A stretch of 64,000 nt of DNA from Enoplosus armatus (lineage: Eukaryota > Chordata > Actinopteri > Centrarchiformes > Enoplosidae), in contig NC_092198.1 in the NCBI RefSeq assembly GCF_043641665.1, forward strand, positions 9,437,001 through 9,501,000, read 5' to 3'. The notes beneath the pieces were generated by a model. The model did no database searches. It had not been told where the DNA came from and worked only from the letters and a program-made list of their open reading frames with translations. Both the position numbers and the translations under genes were made by a program. The stretch's first letter is position 1. Each line of letters begins with the position of its first letter. Below, one piece after another: positions 36,799-49,370 of the stretch.

Positions 36799-38128
36799 CG
36801 TGTGTCCGTCGGTGTCAGGACAAACAGTCTTTAGCAGAGCACGACCTCCTGGCCGTGTGCTGAGAGACGCTGGTGAAACACTCAAGACGCTGTGACAAGA
36901 GGATTAGCCAAAGGTCAATCAGATTTTGCTGCTCCTCCATCTGCCCCTCCACACCACTGATCCCCCTGTCATCTTACCCCCCCCCCCCTCCCATTCTGTC
37001 AATCTGTCCAGTTACTACGTATCACTCACTTCCCTCTCCGATTCTGCTGCACTTTGCCAAACATTCCCCCCTCATACAGTATGGCAGCATGTTTTGGTGC
37101 ATGTGATGAGGACAGTAGAGCCACTGCCCTGGCAAATATGAATATCATCAAGCAGTCTATTCATATTCTAATGGTCAAATATCTCACATCTTAATTGTAT
37201 TTGGAGTTTTTCTGCCAAAGCCTGACATTATTATTTATACATGAGCAATTTGCTGTTCTGGAGGCAGAGATTGTTTAAGTATGCCCCCTGGTGTTTGTTG
37301 GTAAACATAACAGCTAATAGCCCTTGAATCAAAATGCTATCGTTCAGACTCTCTGAGACTCTCAGTTTGTATGTTTTTGCCATGTTGCAAGTCAAATCTC
37401 CCATGCAGGATACTGAAGAAAACTGCAACCACTTATTATCCACACCCCCAAGGCGCATTAATGAAGTCCATGTCACAAAATCTAACTTAACTTTATCAAA
37501 CTTCTTTGTTGAACCAGTTGAACTTATACTGACAATCATAGTTCATACAACTGAGGTAATTTGTTTAACACTTAATCAACAAAAGCAATATCTATTATGC
37601 TCAAACAGTAATCCAATAATCTTCTGTATGAAACAGTAGCCAAGTGTCAATATTCATTTAAAGAAGAATGAATAAAGCTAAACTCATGAAAACTTGCTAT
37701 TTTCAATTTATCTACAACAAAGACAAGATATCTTGGTAGTGAAAAGGTTTATTTTTTATCATTATCACCTCAGGAGTAATCAGAACCCATGCAAATATTA
37801 CACTAAACAACAACAAAGTGTTGACAGAGAGGAAGCAACTTTATAGAAAATTGCTGCCGCTCAAGATCCCCTGTGACTGTTCATGCAAATGTTCTTCCAG
37901 CCTTCATATTTAGTCATTTGAGGTGAAGGCACATTCTGCAAAAGCATATCTTCAAACATAAACTGTTGAGCAACATTATTAACAAACATTCAAAGAACTT
38001 ACTGAAGAACTTAAACTATACATTTGAACAATATTATTCCTTAACATAACACACACAAAAACACAAAAGGTTTGCAGAACTGGAGCGAAAATGTGCTCTT
38101 TACTCTGTCGTCTGCAACACACAAACAT

Positions 38129-38134
38129 TTTATT
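38129..38134 (-). terminator. candidate polyadenylation signal for fkbp6
   Basis: AATAAA on the minus strand, about 115 bases beyond the fkbp6 stop codon, which is a normal distance for a short 3' UTR. Confidence 0.55.
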
Positions 38135-38248
38135 AACTTATTTATGAACAGTCTTTCTGAAAAGCTCAAAAATAGGACTTAAGAATGTTAGAAGATTAAG
38201 GAAACTGGCTGAACAGGATTTATTACCGTTTAACTCATCTTTACAGCT

Positions 38249-41146
38249 TCACTTGCCCCTCAAGTCTCTGAACATCTTGGAGTACAATTCTTTCTGTTGG
38301 TCCAAACTGTCTTTATAGCATCTGAAACATGAAAACCATTTATACACATGAACATCTTCAGAGAGATTTGTGGCCTTGGGTAGCTCTTCCATTTTAAACT
38401 AAAACACCAAATATGCCATTCAACAAGGATACATGAAGACACATATTATCATACATATACAACATATTACTAAGCCAGAAAATAAATGAAAGCACATGCT
38501 TAACACTTCTATGTTAGCTTGAAACGAATGCAATTTAGTTCAAGCAAGCGGACCAACCTGTCCTGACTACAGTACTCATTCTAAACGTCTTAAATGTGTC
38601 AACAAAAGTTCATCTTACGTTGCCACTTTCCTCAGCAGGTTGTTGATGTCACTGTCAAAGGGCTTCTTTGCTTGAGCAGTTATGAGGCAACCCTGGGCGC
38701 TCTCGTACTCGTGCAGCTCCAGATACGCCTGACAAGAGATGACATCAGTCTGAATAATGGACTAATTGTTATCTGATGTGCAAGCACATTAGAAAAGCTC
38801 TCCATGGATCTCAGGGAAATGCTAAACCAGAATGTACCTAAAAATAAAAATCCTTGGTGTTCAGTCAAGCTAAAATGTCCAAAGTTATAATTTCAGGTCA
38901 TGTTGTCGAGTAATGTAACAAAAGTGAGAAGAAGTTATCTTCATTCAACAAACTTAATAAAACTCTCCAGGGATTGAACATCACCTGTCTGTGCTGTCGA
39001 CAAACATTTACTGATAATCTCAACAAGCTAAGCCAAGGATTTTTATCTGATGGTTTGGAAAACAAAACAAACAAAAGCCTCCGTCTGACCTGTCCACAGC
39101 GGAAAAGAGCCTTTGTGTTGGCGGAGTCTATCTCTAAGGCTTTGTTGCCATATTTCAGGGCTTTGTGCGGTCTCTCCAGGCGGAGCTCGGTGAGAGAAAG
39201 GTTCAGATAGAGAGGAAGCAGCGCCGTCTTGATCTTCTCCTTCTCTGCATCACTCTGTGTTTCCCTGTTCTTCAGCAGCATCATCGCCTGTCGGCCAAAC
39301 ACAGAATCCATTACAAAACACATTTTCACCTTTACCAGTACAAAGAAAAAATGAAAAATAAAGAGCAGGGTCTCTTGTAGCACTTTAAAGATTTACCTGT
39401 TTATAGCGATCTTTGCCATTGTCATAACGGCTCTGGTTGAAGCAACGGTTGCCAAAGCTGCGTAATGTGTTGACAACTTCAAGAAGCGTCGACAAAGGAA
39501 CTGTGTTCTGCTCTTCCTGAAGGCAGAGAGGGTAAAAAGCAATGCAGAGTAGCCAACCATACAAACAGAAATCCTCCAATTCTTCTACATCTTTCTGCCT
39601 CATTGGCTATTAAAAATTGTATGATAAAAATAATAGGTTATAAGCTACAAAGCATACACAGAAAAGGATAAGGTGCATCATCATATCTACTTGGCTGTGG
39701 CTTCTGAAGGCAAGATTGCTCCGTTCTCCATAACTGCATGAATGCAAATGAAAGCTAGGTGGGTGAAAAAATCTACTTTTAGTGTTGCTACTTTTAGTAG
39801 CATGACATGAGCATGCATATGATGCCAAGTGGAAGAAGTACTTCTCAGTACAGTTCAGTACAGATTGTGACAACAACAGGGCACGTGAAGCCTCCCTACC
39901 GGACTCATTGCACTAAAGTCGTCCACTTGTCCGGAGTCGAGGAAGTCCAGGATTTGAACCTCATACAGAACCACAGCAGCAGCGGGAATGAATGGAGGAC
40001 AACCCATGTCCCCGTATGCATACTGGGGCTGGAAGAGGAAACGAGAGAACTCTCCTTTCCGCATGGTCAACAGACCTAGCTCCAGTCCGGCCAGCGTCAC
40101 ATCTGTTCAAATGGTAATATAGTTTTCCTGTAGGCCACAATCTTTAGAGGCTAACAGGCAAATGACTGCTGAACCTGCACAGGGAGTTACTGACCTCTCC
40201 CCAACTTCATCATTTGGGGGTACTTGAGGTTTGTGGTAGTTTCGAAAGGCTGGTCAGAATATTCAAGGAAACCAGAGTATTTGACTGTGGAGGAAAGAGG
40301 AGGAGGAAAGGTCATGGCAGAGCAAAATCATATGGCAAACAATAAATAACTCAGGAGTCTTCAGAACAGAATTGAACTTGTAAATACTCAATACTGAAGC
40401 GTTTTGGGGGACAGGTGGGCCCTCTCCAGGTTGGACCACCTCTTTCAGGATCCCTCCATCTCCCAGGACATCATTCATCTGCTGGCTAAGCTGTTCAAAC
40501 GGACTCTACGACGGCAAGAAAAGCCTTGAAATAACTCCACAATATTTTCACAATCAATTCAATCTGTGTGTAAAATCACTTGCAAGCATTAACCAGTACA
40601 TTAGTTATTAGTGCACGTCTGGTGTTATTATGAAGTCATATACAAGTGTAATTCCCCGCCGGGGATCAATAAAGTATTTCTGATTCTGATAAACAGCTGA
40701 TTTTCATTCTGCTGAGACACTTTGAAACATCTACAGTAGATCATTTGTAAACCTAAGCAGCCTTCATAACAAGACCTTCTTATAATCATTTATTGACTTT
40801 ACAGTATGTCAATGATCTCAGCTGCTGATGATGAAGAGATAATGTTGTTACACTGAATTGGGCTAAAAAAAAATAAATAATAAAAATAAAAACATCTGTA
40901 GACGATGAATGCTGACTTATACCACATTCAACTTTACATCCTTAACTTAAAGCGTTAACAGGTCTGATCATACTTAAGCCTCACTTAAATAAATAGTGAC
41001 AAATCTCATGAACATCACCTAACAAGCACTTAGCCAGTTAGCTAGCCACGCTGAGCGCCTCCAACATGTTAACTTACCGGAGTCCTCAGCCGCTCCTCGG
41101 CGTTTATTAACCTCCGGATACTCGATATTAACCCGTTTCCTGACAT
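38249..41146 (-). CDS. fkbp6: FKBP6, inactive-type FKBP/TPR co-chaperone
   Basis: Germline co-chaperone; in mammals it binds HSP90 through its TPRs and is needed for meiosis and piRNA-guided transposon silencing in male germ cells. Exons (minus): 41078-41146, 40388-40505, 40195-40284, 39900-40102, 39397-39516, 39090-39287, 38619-38728, 38249-38321; 326 aa, against 327 in human. An FKBP domain (about 55-147) contains KYSGFLEYSDQPFE, GLELGLLTMRKGEFSRFLF and YAYGDMGCPPFIP. Three TPR helices pairs follow (about 170-295), including SFGNRCFNQSRYDNGKDRYK and ANTKALFRCGQAYLELHEYE. The pocket Trp of active FKBPs (GW-E block) is absent: the block reads LAGLELG. This fits known loss of isomerase activity in the family. 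Start 41146 is the only ATG before a consensus donor. Confidence 0.96.
40640..40692 (+). repeat. LINE-type 3'-tail fragment
   Basis: AATTCCCCGCCGGGGATCAA then TAAAGTATTTCTGATTCTGA is the terminal signature of common fish retroposons. It lies in fkbp6 intron 1. Confidence 0.7.
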
Positions 41147-41947
41147 TTAGTCGGTGGGTAAGGCAGGTTTATTTTAGCGTCGCTAAACGGGTGGCTTAAT
41201 TGAGAGTTAAAGTAGTTTCCAGCTCTGTTTTGGCGCTCAGGTACGGGTCACTCTGTGGAGTCAGGTGACTTTGAAAACAAATGAGACTGAGCTGTGGGAG
41301 CAGCCCAGAGGTCCTGAGACTTCACTATGTGTTCACTTCACTGACTACTGCTGCAAGCATCATCTTCAATATCTACTCACATGAAGGATTCCCCTACAAG
41401 TTATTAAGTTGTTTGTAACACAATATACAAACCAACCATTTAAAATAAAAATATATGCTTCAAAATAATGCATGCACTTCCTGTAAGATACACACCAACT
41501 GTTCTGCCTCTCCTCTTCATTCATCTGTGACTCTGTGACTGATATAAATGGATGTTTTTGATCTATTATATGTGTTCCTTTTTTCCCTTGTGACGTAAAG
41601 GAATATGACAAGAAAAACATGAGAAAGAGAAAAAAAAAATAAGAGGGAGGAAATAACATGTTGATGTGCAAAGTAAACTATGGCGTTACTGATATGAACT
41701 GTGGTATGTGTCTGTGCGTGTACATGAAGCCATGCTGTGTTAAGTGTGAGTGTTGTGAGGAGGGCAGTGTATGACAATTAACATATGAGAACTCAAACAA
41801 GAAGAAAAAAAGCAGCATTATTACCAAGATCACCGTCGCCACACACTATTACATGTGCTCCTTTGTGTTGTTTCTCCAGACAGCGGAGACATGAACTATG
41901 GGCCTGTCTTAGTTACCCAGGTGCCACTTTGGCCGGGCTTGCACACG

Positions 41948-41993
<46 letters not shown>

Positions 41994-42678
41994 AATTTTG
42001 CTTAAAGTATTTAATGTAAATCCAGTTTGAACTAATGTATTCAACCAGCATTAAAATCATGATGTGTTTGTGGCATCGATCTCATCATGAAGCACCAATG
42101 TTGTCACCACATGCATAGATATGATCTGATTTATTCTTGCTGTCTCAACAGGTAATACTTTTCTTTACCAGACTACTAAGACTATACACTCTGGTATGGG
42201 ACACATATAAATGAAACGCTAACATTACACCTGAAATATTGTGGACTTAACTCACCATTGCAAACATATCAGTCAGTAGATTTCTTTTAACTTGGTCATA
42301 TTTAGCAGCTGTAAATCCAGTCTGTTACAGACTGCTACAGGTGTCATCTCCTTTATTACCTTTAGCTTATAGTATGAAGTTTGTAAAGAAACAATACAAA
42401 ACAATATTTAAACTGTACAGAATATGTAAAAAAAAAAAAAAAAAAAGGAAACAAGAAGGATCTGACTCTTAGCAAATCAACAAAGTTATCTAAGTGAGAA
42501 AGCGTTTCTTGTGGTTGCTTTATTATATATATATATATATTCTTGGTAGACAAACTGTAGTTGTTAATGTTACCATGAGCCTAGCAGTATCAACCTTTGA
42601 AAAGTGAATCCGTTGGGATGTGTATCCGGACCTGAGATTAACCAGTAAGCCAGTTAAAAGCTTTCCTCGTTGTGTTCA
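41147..42678. other. fkbp6 upstream and tmem244 3' flank
   Basis: No coding exon is supported. It contains the (CA)n tract at 41941-41989 with a GC-alternating head (CACGCACGCGCGCGCAC), a poly(A) run near 42428 and a (TA)n tract near 42525-42540. A minus-strand AATAAA at 42352-42357 is a candidate tmem244 polyadenylation signal, about 325 bases past the stop. Confidence 0.5.
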
Positions 42679-45600
42679 TTAGAAGTTCTGTAGTTCAGCC
42701 GGATAGACAAAGTTACTTCTGAAGAGTTTATAGGCCAGGAGCTGTCCTCCAAATATCATCATCACCAGGCCTGAACCTGCAGAGAGAGGGATTAAAGAAA
42801 TAAGAAAAAGAGATCTCAATCAAAGGAAGGTTTGGAGGCCAGCGCATGTGCGTAAAAAGCCTGAATCTGAAGGGATGTAGGAAGTATTGAGTAAGGGAAT
42901 AGGCACATGGAGGATTAGAGAGAAAGATGAACATGAAGAAAGTAGAAATCTTACCCAGAGCTATCCACCAGTGCTCAGCCGAAGGGAAGTCTGACATCAC
43001 TGCAGAAACATGGAAACTGTGTGTGAAATGTAAAAACTCCCTGTACAGGAAACACACTGCACATATTTATTTTACTTACAAGTGAAAGACATAGAAAAAA
43101 GGATGCAAGTTTAGGATGTTTGGGCTTTCTTTAGGTCCTAATTATTCATTATAGTGTTTGTTTTCTTTTAATTCAATTTGGAGTGACACACAAAAGGATA
43201 GTGCCTGTGTGTGTCTGTACATCTTTGAACTACAGCATCTATATCCAGTTACATAAGCAGGCCTCCAATCCTATCAGCTGTTCCGCTCTATTGATCCACT
43301 TTGTGTGTGTGTGTTTACCTGCCACAGTCATCGCGACATGCAGCAGCGTGACAGTTATGGCGTAATCCCAAACCCACTCCTCTACAATCCAGGCGAATAC
43401 CAGCCCTCCCAAAACATAGGTCACTTCTGTGGAAATTACACCAACTGGAGGGACGAAGAGAGAAATACGACACATGACATTCTGCCTCATTTACTTTTCT
43501 AATATGCATTACAGTCACACATCCAGTTGTTATATCATGTCACATCAGTATAGCAGAAAGCAGCAGAGATTAGACACAAGAAAAGTCATGAAATGTTCCT
43601 TTCCAGACTGTCATTGCTCCTGCTACTGTTTGATAGACTGAAAGGTTTTATTCATCTTTCCGTCCATATGAGGACATCTGATCTTGTTAAATATGCAAAT
43701 ATAAAACCCAACACTGATCATTTTTATTCACTTTTTCTATCAAATATTAGTCACCAGTTTCCTCCTTATTCATCCTGACATTTTGACTTTGACTACTAAT
43801 TAACATGATGCATTAGCGATGGCTCTGTTCTATTCCAGTAAGCCGTGACAGTGAGAAAGTGAGCCACCATGCACAATACCAGGACCCTGAGACTTAAACA
43901 GCTAAATGGAATTCAGCCGCCATGTGTACATTTTTTTGTGAGGACAGACGGTCAATAACCAATATGACGATCCCTCTTGCCAGTGGTGGAAGCATGATGC
44001 AGCAGAATGGCCCTCATTAGTAATATATGATAATCCATATTATATAATTGGATTACTATTACTGATGGTTTAATGTGTAAGCAGCTTTTTTCATGTTGAT
44101 TTTACTTTAGTTTAGTCTATAACAGTGCTTCATATTTCATAAAGTGATCACATGTTTTGTATGTAAAACCTAAATCAAAGCAAATGAAACTGTCAAATTA
44201 GTGTAGTGAGGAAAATAGTAGCATGAAACTTTACAACTAAAGTAAATGACAAGTAAATATACTTGGTTACACTCCATTAATGGTACTCACCCAGGTATTT
44301 GGGGTTCTGCCATGATGGTTGTGTTGTGTAATCAAATGGAGCCAACAAACTGTTGATCTCATGAACCCTACAGACACATCAGATGATGATAAACATGTCC
44401 ACTCTTAAAAGCACATTTCAAGGCTTTTCTGTTATCATTATTGCAGTAGGTCTCAGTACTCGTGAGTGTACCTGAGCACTCCGATGCAGAGACTGACCAC
44501 GATGTAGTACAGAGAGTAGAAGCACACCATGCACATCAACAGATTCTGCAAGACGACCTGAGGAGAAGACGAAACAGTTACATTATACCTGCTGACTAAT
44601 AAAGCACCGTGGGGGTGAGGGTTTTAATGCAGAAGGTTCCTTATGGCTAAAAGATTTTCTTTGTGAGGGCGAGAGTGAGGAACAGACAGTGTCTTAGCTG
44701 TAATTTCAGTTGGTGATGTTGAGTAATACTTGATCTACATCCTACTACTGTATATACTATATCTTCCTGCGAAGCATGTTTACATAGCTATGTCCTTTTT
44801 CCTCCATTTGTCTGCTGAAAAAAGCTGAAATTACAACCCTGGGCGAGGTTAAACACCAAAATCAATTACATGTATGAGAGCCATTAATCAATGAGCTTCT
44901 GGCGTGAGAAACGTCTTCTATCGACCATCTGCTGATGCTGTCGTCAAATAAACAAGGTACTAACAAAGAAAACAAGACTATAAATACCAAGAGAAACATG
45001 AACCTTTATGTCTGTGATTTTAATCTGCCTAGAAAACTCTACATGTGGGGATATTTACTGAAGACGACGTCATCATTATTAGATGCTTCCAAAGCTGAGA
45101 CAAAATCCCTCTTCCTCTCCTTCATGACCCAGAAAACACCCTCGGAGGAGACATAAAAGACATTTTCTCACAGCTGACATTTCAGCTTGCCAAACACAGG
45201 GGCTTAATAATGGGCTGCATGCCAGTCAGGTGTGCCGGTGCCAGGCCCCCTGCATGTTGGCCCCCTGTCTGACTTACACACCTTAATGGAATGGAGCCAT
45301 CGTTAATCTTATTGGTTACACTTGTGCTTTTAGCAGATGTTAGCATGCTAACACGCTAATCTAAGATGGTGAACATGGTAAACACACCTGTTAAATATCA
45401 GCACGTTCATGTTGTCACTGCGAGAACATTAGCATGCTGACGATAGCATTTAGCTCAAAGCACCACTGTAAGCACAGTCCAAAACATTTAATTTCGAGGA
45501 TATCTGCTGGCAAGACATCGTCATTAGTGGACATCTCATTTATGCTGCTAAGGTGCATTAACTGTCTTAGTTTCATCAAATTAAATGAACAGCAGTGAGA

Positions 45601-46336
45601 AGTGGAAGGAAAAAAGCAGCAAGTACTGGGAAAAGTCTTGAGGCTGTTTCAATAAATTATTTTTTTAACAAATTTAATCGAGGCCCACAAATTTCATTTT
45701 ATTGTGGCCCACCTACACCACATGTACTCTAGTCTCACCCTGTGGGTGTGTGTCTGTAAAGCAGGAGAGTGGCTGAGCTTCTGCTAATACCCTCAAAGAC
45801 AGCTAAACACCTCGGCTAGCTCCTGGTTTGTTTGCCACGTCCAGACTTGACTGTACTTTTAAAAAACTGCTCTAAAAACCAGCTTCAAGACTTTAAATTC
45901 AACCCTCAAGCCTGGTGGGTTTGGATTGATTATTCAGAAGGGTAAACAACAGTCTAATTATGACATTAGGACATAAACTACTCAATTAAATGTTGATTAT
46001 GACATATTATGATAAATTGGAATAAATTGTCTGTTGTATAAAACTGCATTTAGCATATAAAGTAATGCTTTGGTTAATATAGTTAATGCAGCTGGAGTAA
46101 AAATCTAATTTATGAAAACAGACAGTACACTTTATTATAAGTACCAATTTGCTCTATTAGACATATTGATAAACACACCAGAGACTCTGATGCCTTACAG
46201 ACAGTCCTCTCTATCCTAGCACACTCCCCCACATCATCCTTACCCAGGTGTCACTGGGTGTAGTCTTGAGGGAGAAGGGTCCATGGCGCTTTATGAGTGT
46301 GAATCCACAGCAACGACAGCAGTAGTCCAACAACAT
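42679..46336 (-). CDS. tmem244: transmembrane protein 244
   Basis: A small multi-pass membrane protein with no established function. Exons (minus): 46244-46336, 44472-44557, 44291-44367, 43319-43444, 42955-42999, 42679-42776; 174 aa. It is recognised from VHEINSLLAPFDY, ISTEVTYVLGG and EEWVWDYAITVTLLHVA, which closely match human TMEM244. Four hydrophobic segments are visible: about 32-57, 88-108, 112-132 and 139-160. The start at 46336 gives a 31-residue Cys-rich N terminus in phase 0 with the next exon; another ATG at about 46291 is out of frame with it. The human protein as I recall it has 128 aa and stops after the third segment; here exons 42955-42999 and 42679-42776 add a fourth helix and a tail ending AELQNF. 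Next to arhgap18 as in mammals, but with fkbp6 between. Confidence 0.92.
43984..44280 (-). repeat. reverse copy of the 'stepwise ACTTAAGTA' repeat
   Basis: CAGTGGTGGAAGCATGATGC, CAGAATGGCCCTCATTAGTA, 'ataattggattactattactgatggtttaatgtgtaagcagc' and 'gtaaatgacaagtaaatata' match the reverse complement of the family. It lies in an intron of tmem244, ending about 10 bases from exon 44291-44367. Confidence 0.6.
45320..45600 (+). repeat. 'GCTAACATGCTAA' repeat, copy 2
   Basis: GATGTTAGCATGCTAACACG, CTAAGATGGTGAACATGGTA, AACATTAGCATGCTGACGAT and TTTAGCTCAAAGCACCACTG correspond to 31110-31330 in the same orientation. It lies in tmem244 intron 1. Confidence 0.7.
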
Positions 46337-46382
46337 GAATGGCTGCTGGTCTGAATGGGAGAATGTAGGCTACATGTAAGTA

Positions 46383-46383
<1 letters not shown>

Positions 46384-46422
<39 letters not shown>
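46384..46422. repeat. (TG)n microsatellite just upstream of tmem244
   Basis: About 19 TG units some 50 bases upstream of the tmem244 start codon, so it lies in the 5' UTR or core promoter. Confidence 0.95.
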
Positions 46423-46424
<2 letters not shown>

Positions 46425-46904
46425 CATGTTGGGATGGGAGGAGGAGGGAGGGTAGGATTAGAAGAAATGGGATTACTACTAAGAAGTCTGAGTAAATCCC
46501 AAAAGGGATAAAGGTGAACATACTCTAGTACAGGCGTGCACACATACACATAACCCAAAGAAGGAAGCTGGTTTTTGAGACTTAATACATCAGGAAGTGT
46601 TACAGACACAGGTTTATATATATGTAGTGTTATTTCTTTTATTTTACTTACCTTCAGGTCTGTTTCTCTTCTGTTTCTCTTTGTTCCTTTTTCCCTTTCC
46701 TTAATTTATTGATTCCTATCTCTCTACCATCCTCTTTCCTCCTTTTCCATCTTTCAGTTCTTTCATGGTGTCCATCTTGTTTTTTTTTAATCTTCCTTCC
46801 TTCACATTCTGTGCTTCCCCTCTTCCTTTTATCCCTCCTCTATTGCTTCTCCTCCTTCAAATAAACAATCCAAGAAGCAGGAGAAGAATACGCGGGTATG
46901 AAGT

Positions 46905-47160
46905 AGAGCTGATTGATTGATTTGCAAATATTTTAATAATCGATTTGATCATTATCATCATTTTTCACCGCCAAACATTTGGTGGTTTTGGTTTGTCCTA
47001 TTTGATAGTGAACTCATATCTTTGGGTTTTGGATACGTCACCTTTGGTTCACTATTTTCCAATATTTCATAGACAAAACAATTCATTGCTAGTTGAGAAA
47101 ATAAAATAAAAAAATCAGCCAAATTAATCGTTAATGAAAATATCTGCTGCAGTCCTAGTA
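46905..47160 (-). repeat. teleost 'ATTAATCG' repeat, reverse copy
   Basis: Carries CATATCTTTGGGTTTTGGAT, 'catagacaaaacaattcattgctagttgagaaaataaaat' and 'aaattaatcgttaatgaaaatatctgctgcagtcct', the reverse complement of the family at 34400-34640. Confidence 0.65.
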
Positions 47161-48179
47161 TAAAGACATTTTTCACATTGACATCAGTTGATCTCCTGAT
47201 GTCAACACTGACAACATACAATTCACAATATCTTTACATGTATTTTGAAGGTGTGACTGGGTCTTGTATTGTCTTTTTTTCCCTTCCCCATTTTGATCTG
47301 CGATTCATCCTGGAAGTTCAGCTCTTTTGAGAAATCTGCAACAAAACATCGAGAGATGCGATTGCAAACTTGTCTGGCAGTTCTTAATATGAACACTGGG
47401 TGGCAGCATAGGCCCATACACACACTTAATCCACCAATGAAGAACCAACCCAGCTACAAGAGACGATAAGAGCCACATGCACAGGACAGGCAGCAGCAGA
47501 TAAGATGCTTCCTGATGAATCATTCATATGTATAGATTTCTGATAATGGCTGCCATGAATCATTTTTGCTCCATGTTTTATTTAACTTTGAGATTATGAA
47601 TGAAAACAGACCAGAGAGGGGGAGTGTGTTCATCCATCATCTGCCCATGAAAAGACAGATAAGAAAGAAAAGAGGCAGCGGTGGATGCAGAAATGATGAC
47701 GGTTCAACATCCCCGTCTCCCTCCAGGAATAGCTGAAGAAACTCTATATTCAACTGTTCAGCGTCACAGCCTGCGTATGTCTGTGTGAGTGGTAAAGCAC
47801 ATGCACGTGCGCCTTTGTGTGAGTGTGGGGTTTACTTGGCTGCCACGGTAACCTGCATCATTGTAACCATAGTGATGGAGAGCAGGGGAGTGGGAGGGGG
47901 GGAACATGTAGAGCAGGTAGGCGTCATAACTATTCATCCCCGTGTGTGTGGTACATTTTATTACCGTAAAGCTCACTAATCATACAGATACACTCTTTTT
48001 ATGTCTCTAGATGTTGCATGTATGATTCATTTTTATTTTTATTTTAAAGTCTTTTGATTATCCGGCAATGTTTCCCACTTTTCAACAGTACGGGGTTGCT
48101 CGTTGCTCTGTTTAACTGCAGTAATGAAGACACACAAATATGCTTGCACGTGTTCATCAGCCGGGATTGAATGAATATG

Positions 48180-48395
48180 TCGACATTTGCTTCCTTGCTG
48201 AGAGTTAGATCACGCTCTCATGTCTACATGCTAATTGTGAAGCTACCGCGAGCAGCTGATTAGCTTACGGGGAAACAGCTAGCCTGACTCTGTACAAAGG
48301 CAGCAAAATCTGCCTAGCTTCATGTTTAGAGTACGGATGTGAGAGTGGTATCAATGTTCTCATCTAACTCTCGGCAACATCAGGTCAATGAAGTA
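48180..48395 (+). repeat. 'AAGAAAGCGAATAAG' repeat, copy 3 (deleted)
   Basis: Contains CTTGCTGAGAGTTAGATCAC, GGGGAAACAGCTAGCCTGAC, 'aaaggcagcaaaatctgcc' and CATCTAACTCTCGGCAACAT. The middle block with the small 'agctcactaattaac' motif is missing, so it is an internally deleted copy. Confidence 0.65.
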
Positions 48396-48856
48396 AATAT
48401 GACCATTTCTCTATGATGACCCTGAATTCTTGTTTCTGCCCGACACAGCTAAAGCTGAACAGCTGGTGAAATAACAACAGTGAAACGTTTGAAGCTGAAA
48501 AACATTTTAGATGGATTTCAAGGCACTAATTCAAGGGAATTATTAAGCCCATACTAAACGACAAACAACGGGCATTTTCTTTCAAGGAGCACCGTGAAGA
48601 TAAAACAACCTTTTTTAATCAAGTTGCAAGACATTTAGATATCAGTATGAAGTATGTTAGCAGTTCCAGACCTGATATAATGTGAGTATGAAAAATGAGA
48701 CTGATAGAGACAATTCAACAGAGCGCTCCTGTATCTAGAGTGTTTACGCCACATGAGTGAGTTTAAACAATCTGTGTTGTATCCACGGAAGCAGAGAAAT
48801 GTTTCCGCTGTTCTCCTGATCGTTTTTTAAATTCTTTGAAAATCAATTCAACGCAT

Positions 48857-48884
48857 GGGGGGGGGGGGGGGGGGGGGGGGGGGG
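48857..48884. repeat. 28-base G homopolymer
   Basis: An uninterrupted run of 28 G, followed by TACTGAG. Confidence 0.9.
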
Positions 48885-48962
48885 TACTGAGAACACTGAG
48901 GCTCATTGACCTGCATGTCAACTAGTCATGTAGGAGCAGAGAGTGTAATTATCATTCAGTGT

Positions 48963-48996
<34 letters not shown>

Positions 48997-49127
48997 AAGG
49001 ATTTTGACGTCAGACAAACACACAGTTGGATGCATCATAATTCAATCAAGATACACTAAAGAAACTAGGCAGCAACAGAAGTATCTAGGAGGAAAGAGAT
49101 GAAGGGTTTGAAAAAGAAAGACAGGAA

Positions 49128-49370
49128 CATCCATCCTTCCATTTTCTGTTACCGCTTATCCTGTGCAGGGTTGCGGGGGGGTGAGAACACCATGGACAGG
49201 TCAAGAAAGAAACATACAGAAATAAGTGTTTTGATAATTGCTATAATTTCTGGTTCCAGCTTCCCAAATGCGAGGATTTGCTGCTTTTCTGTATTTTATA
49301 TCACCGTGAATGTAATCTATTTTGGGTTTTGACGTATTTCTTGGACAAAGCAAGATCTGAAGACGTCCTG
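49128..49370 (+). repeat. two adjacent teleost repeat fragments
   Basis: 49128-49190 has CATCCATCCTTCCATTTTCT then 'gttaccgcttatcctgtgcagggttgcggggg', a very common fish motif. 49233-49370 has TTCCAGCTTCCCAAATGCGA, GGATTTGCTGCTTTTCTGTA, 'tattttgggttttgacg' and 'ggacaaagcaagatctgaagacgtc', related to 34126-34262. Confidence 0.65.

Noticed and set aside
47305..47523. 72-codon minus ORF with a hydrophobic start
   Set aside because: No homology, no splice partners and no promoter signs; likely chance.
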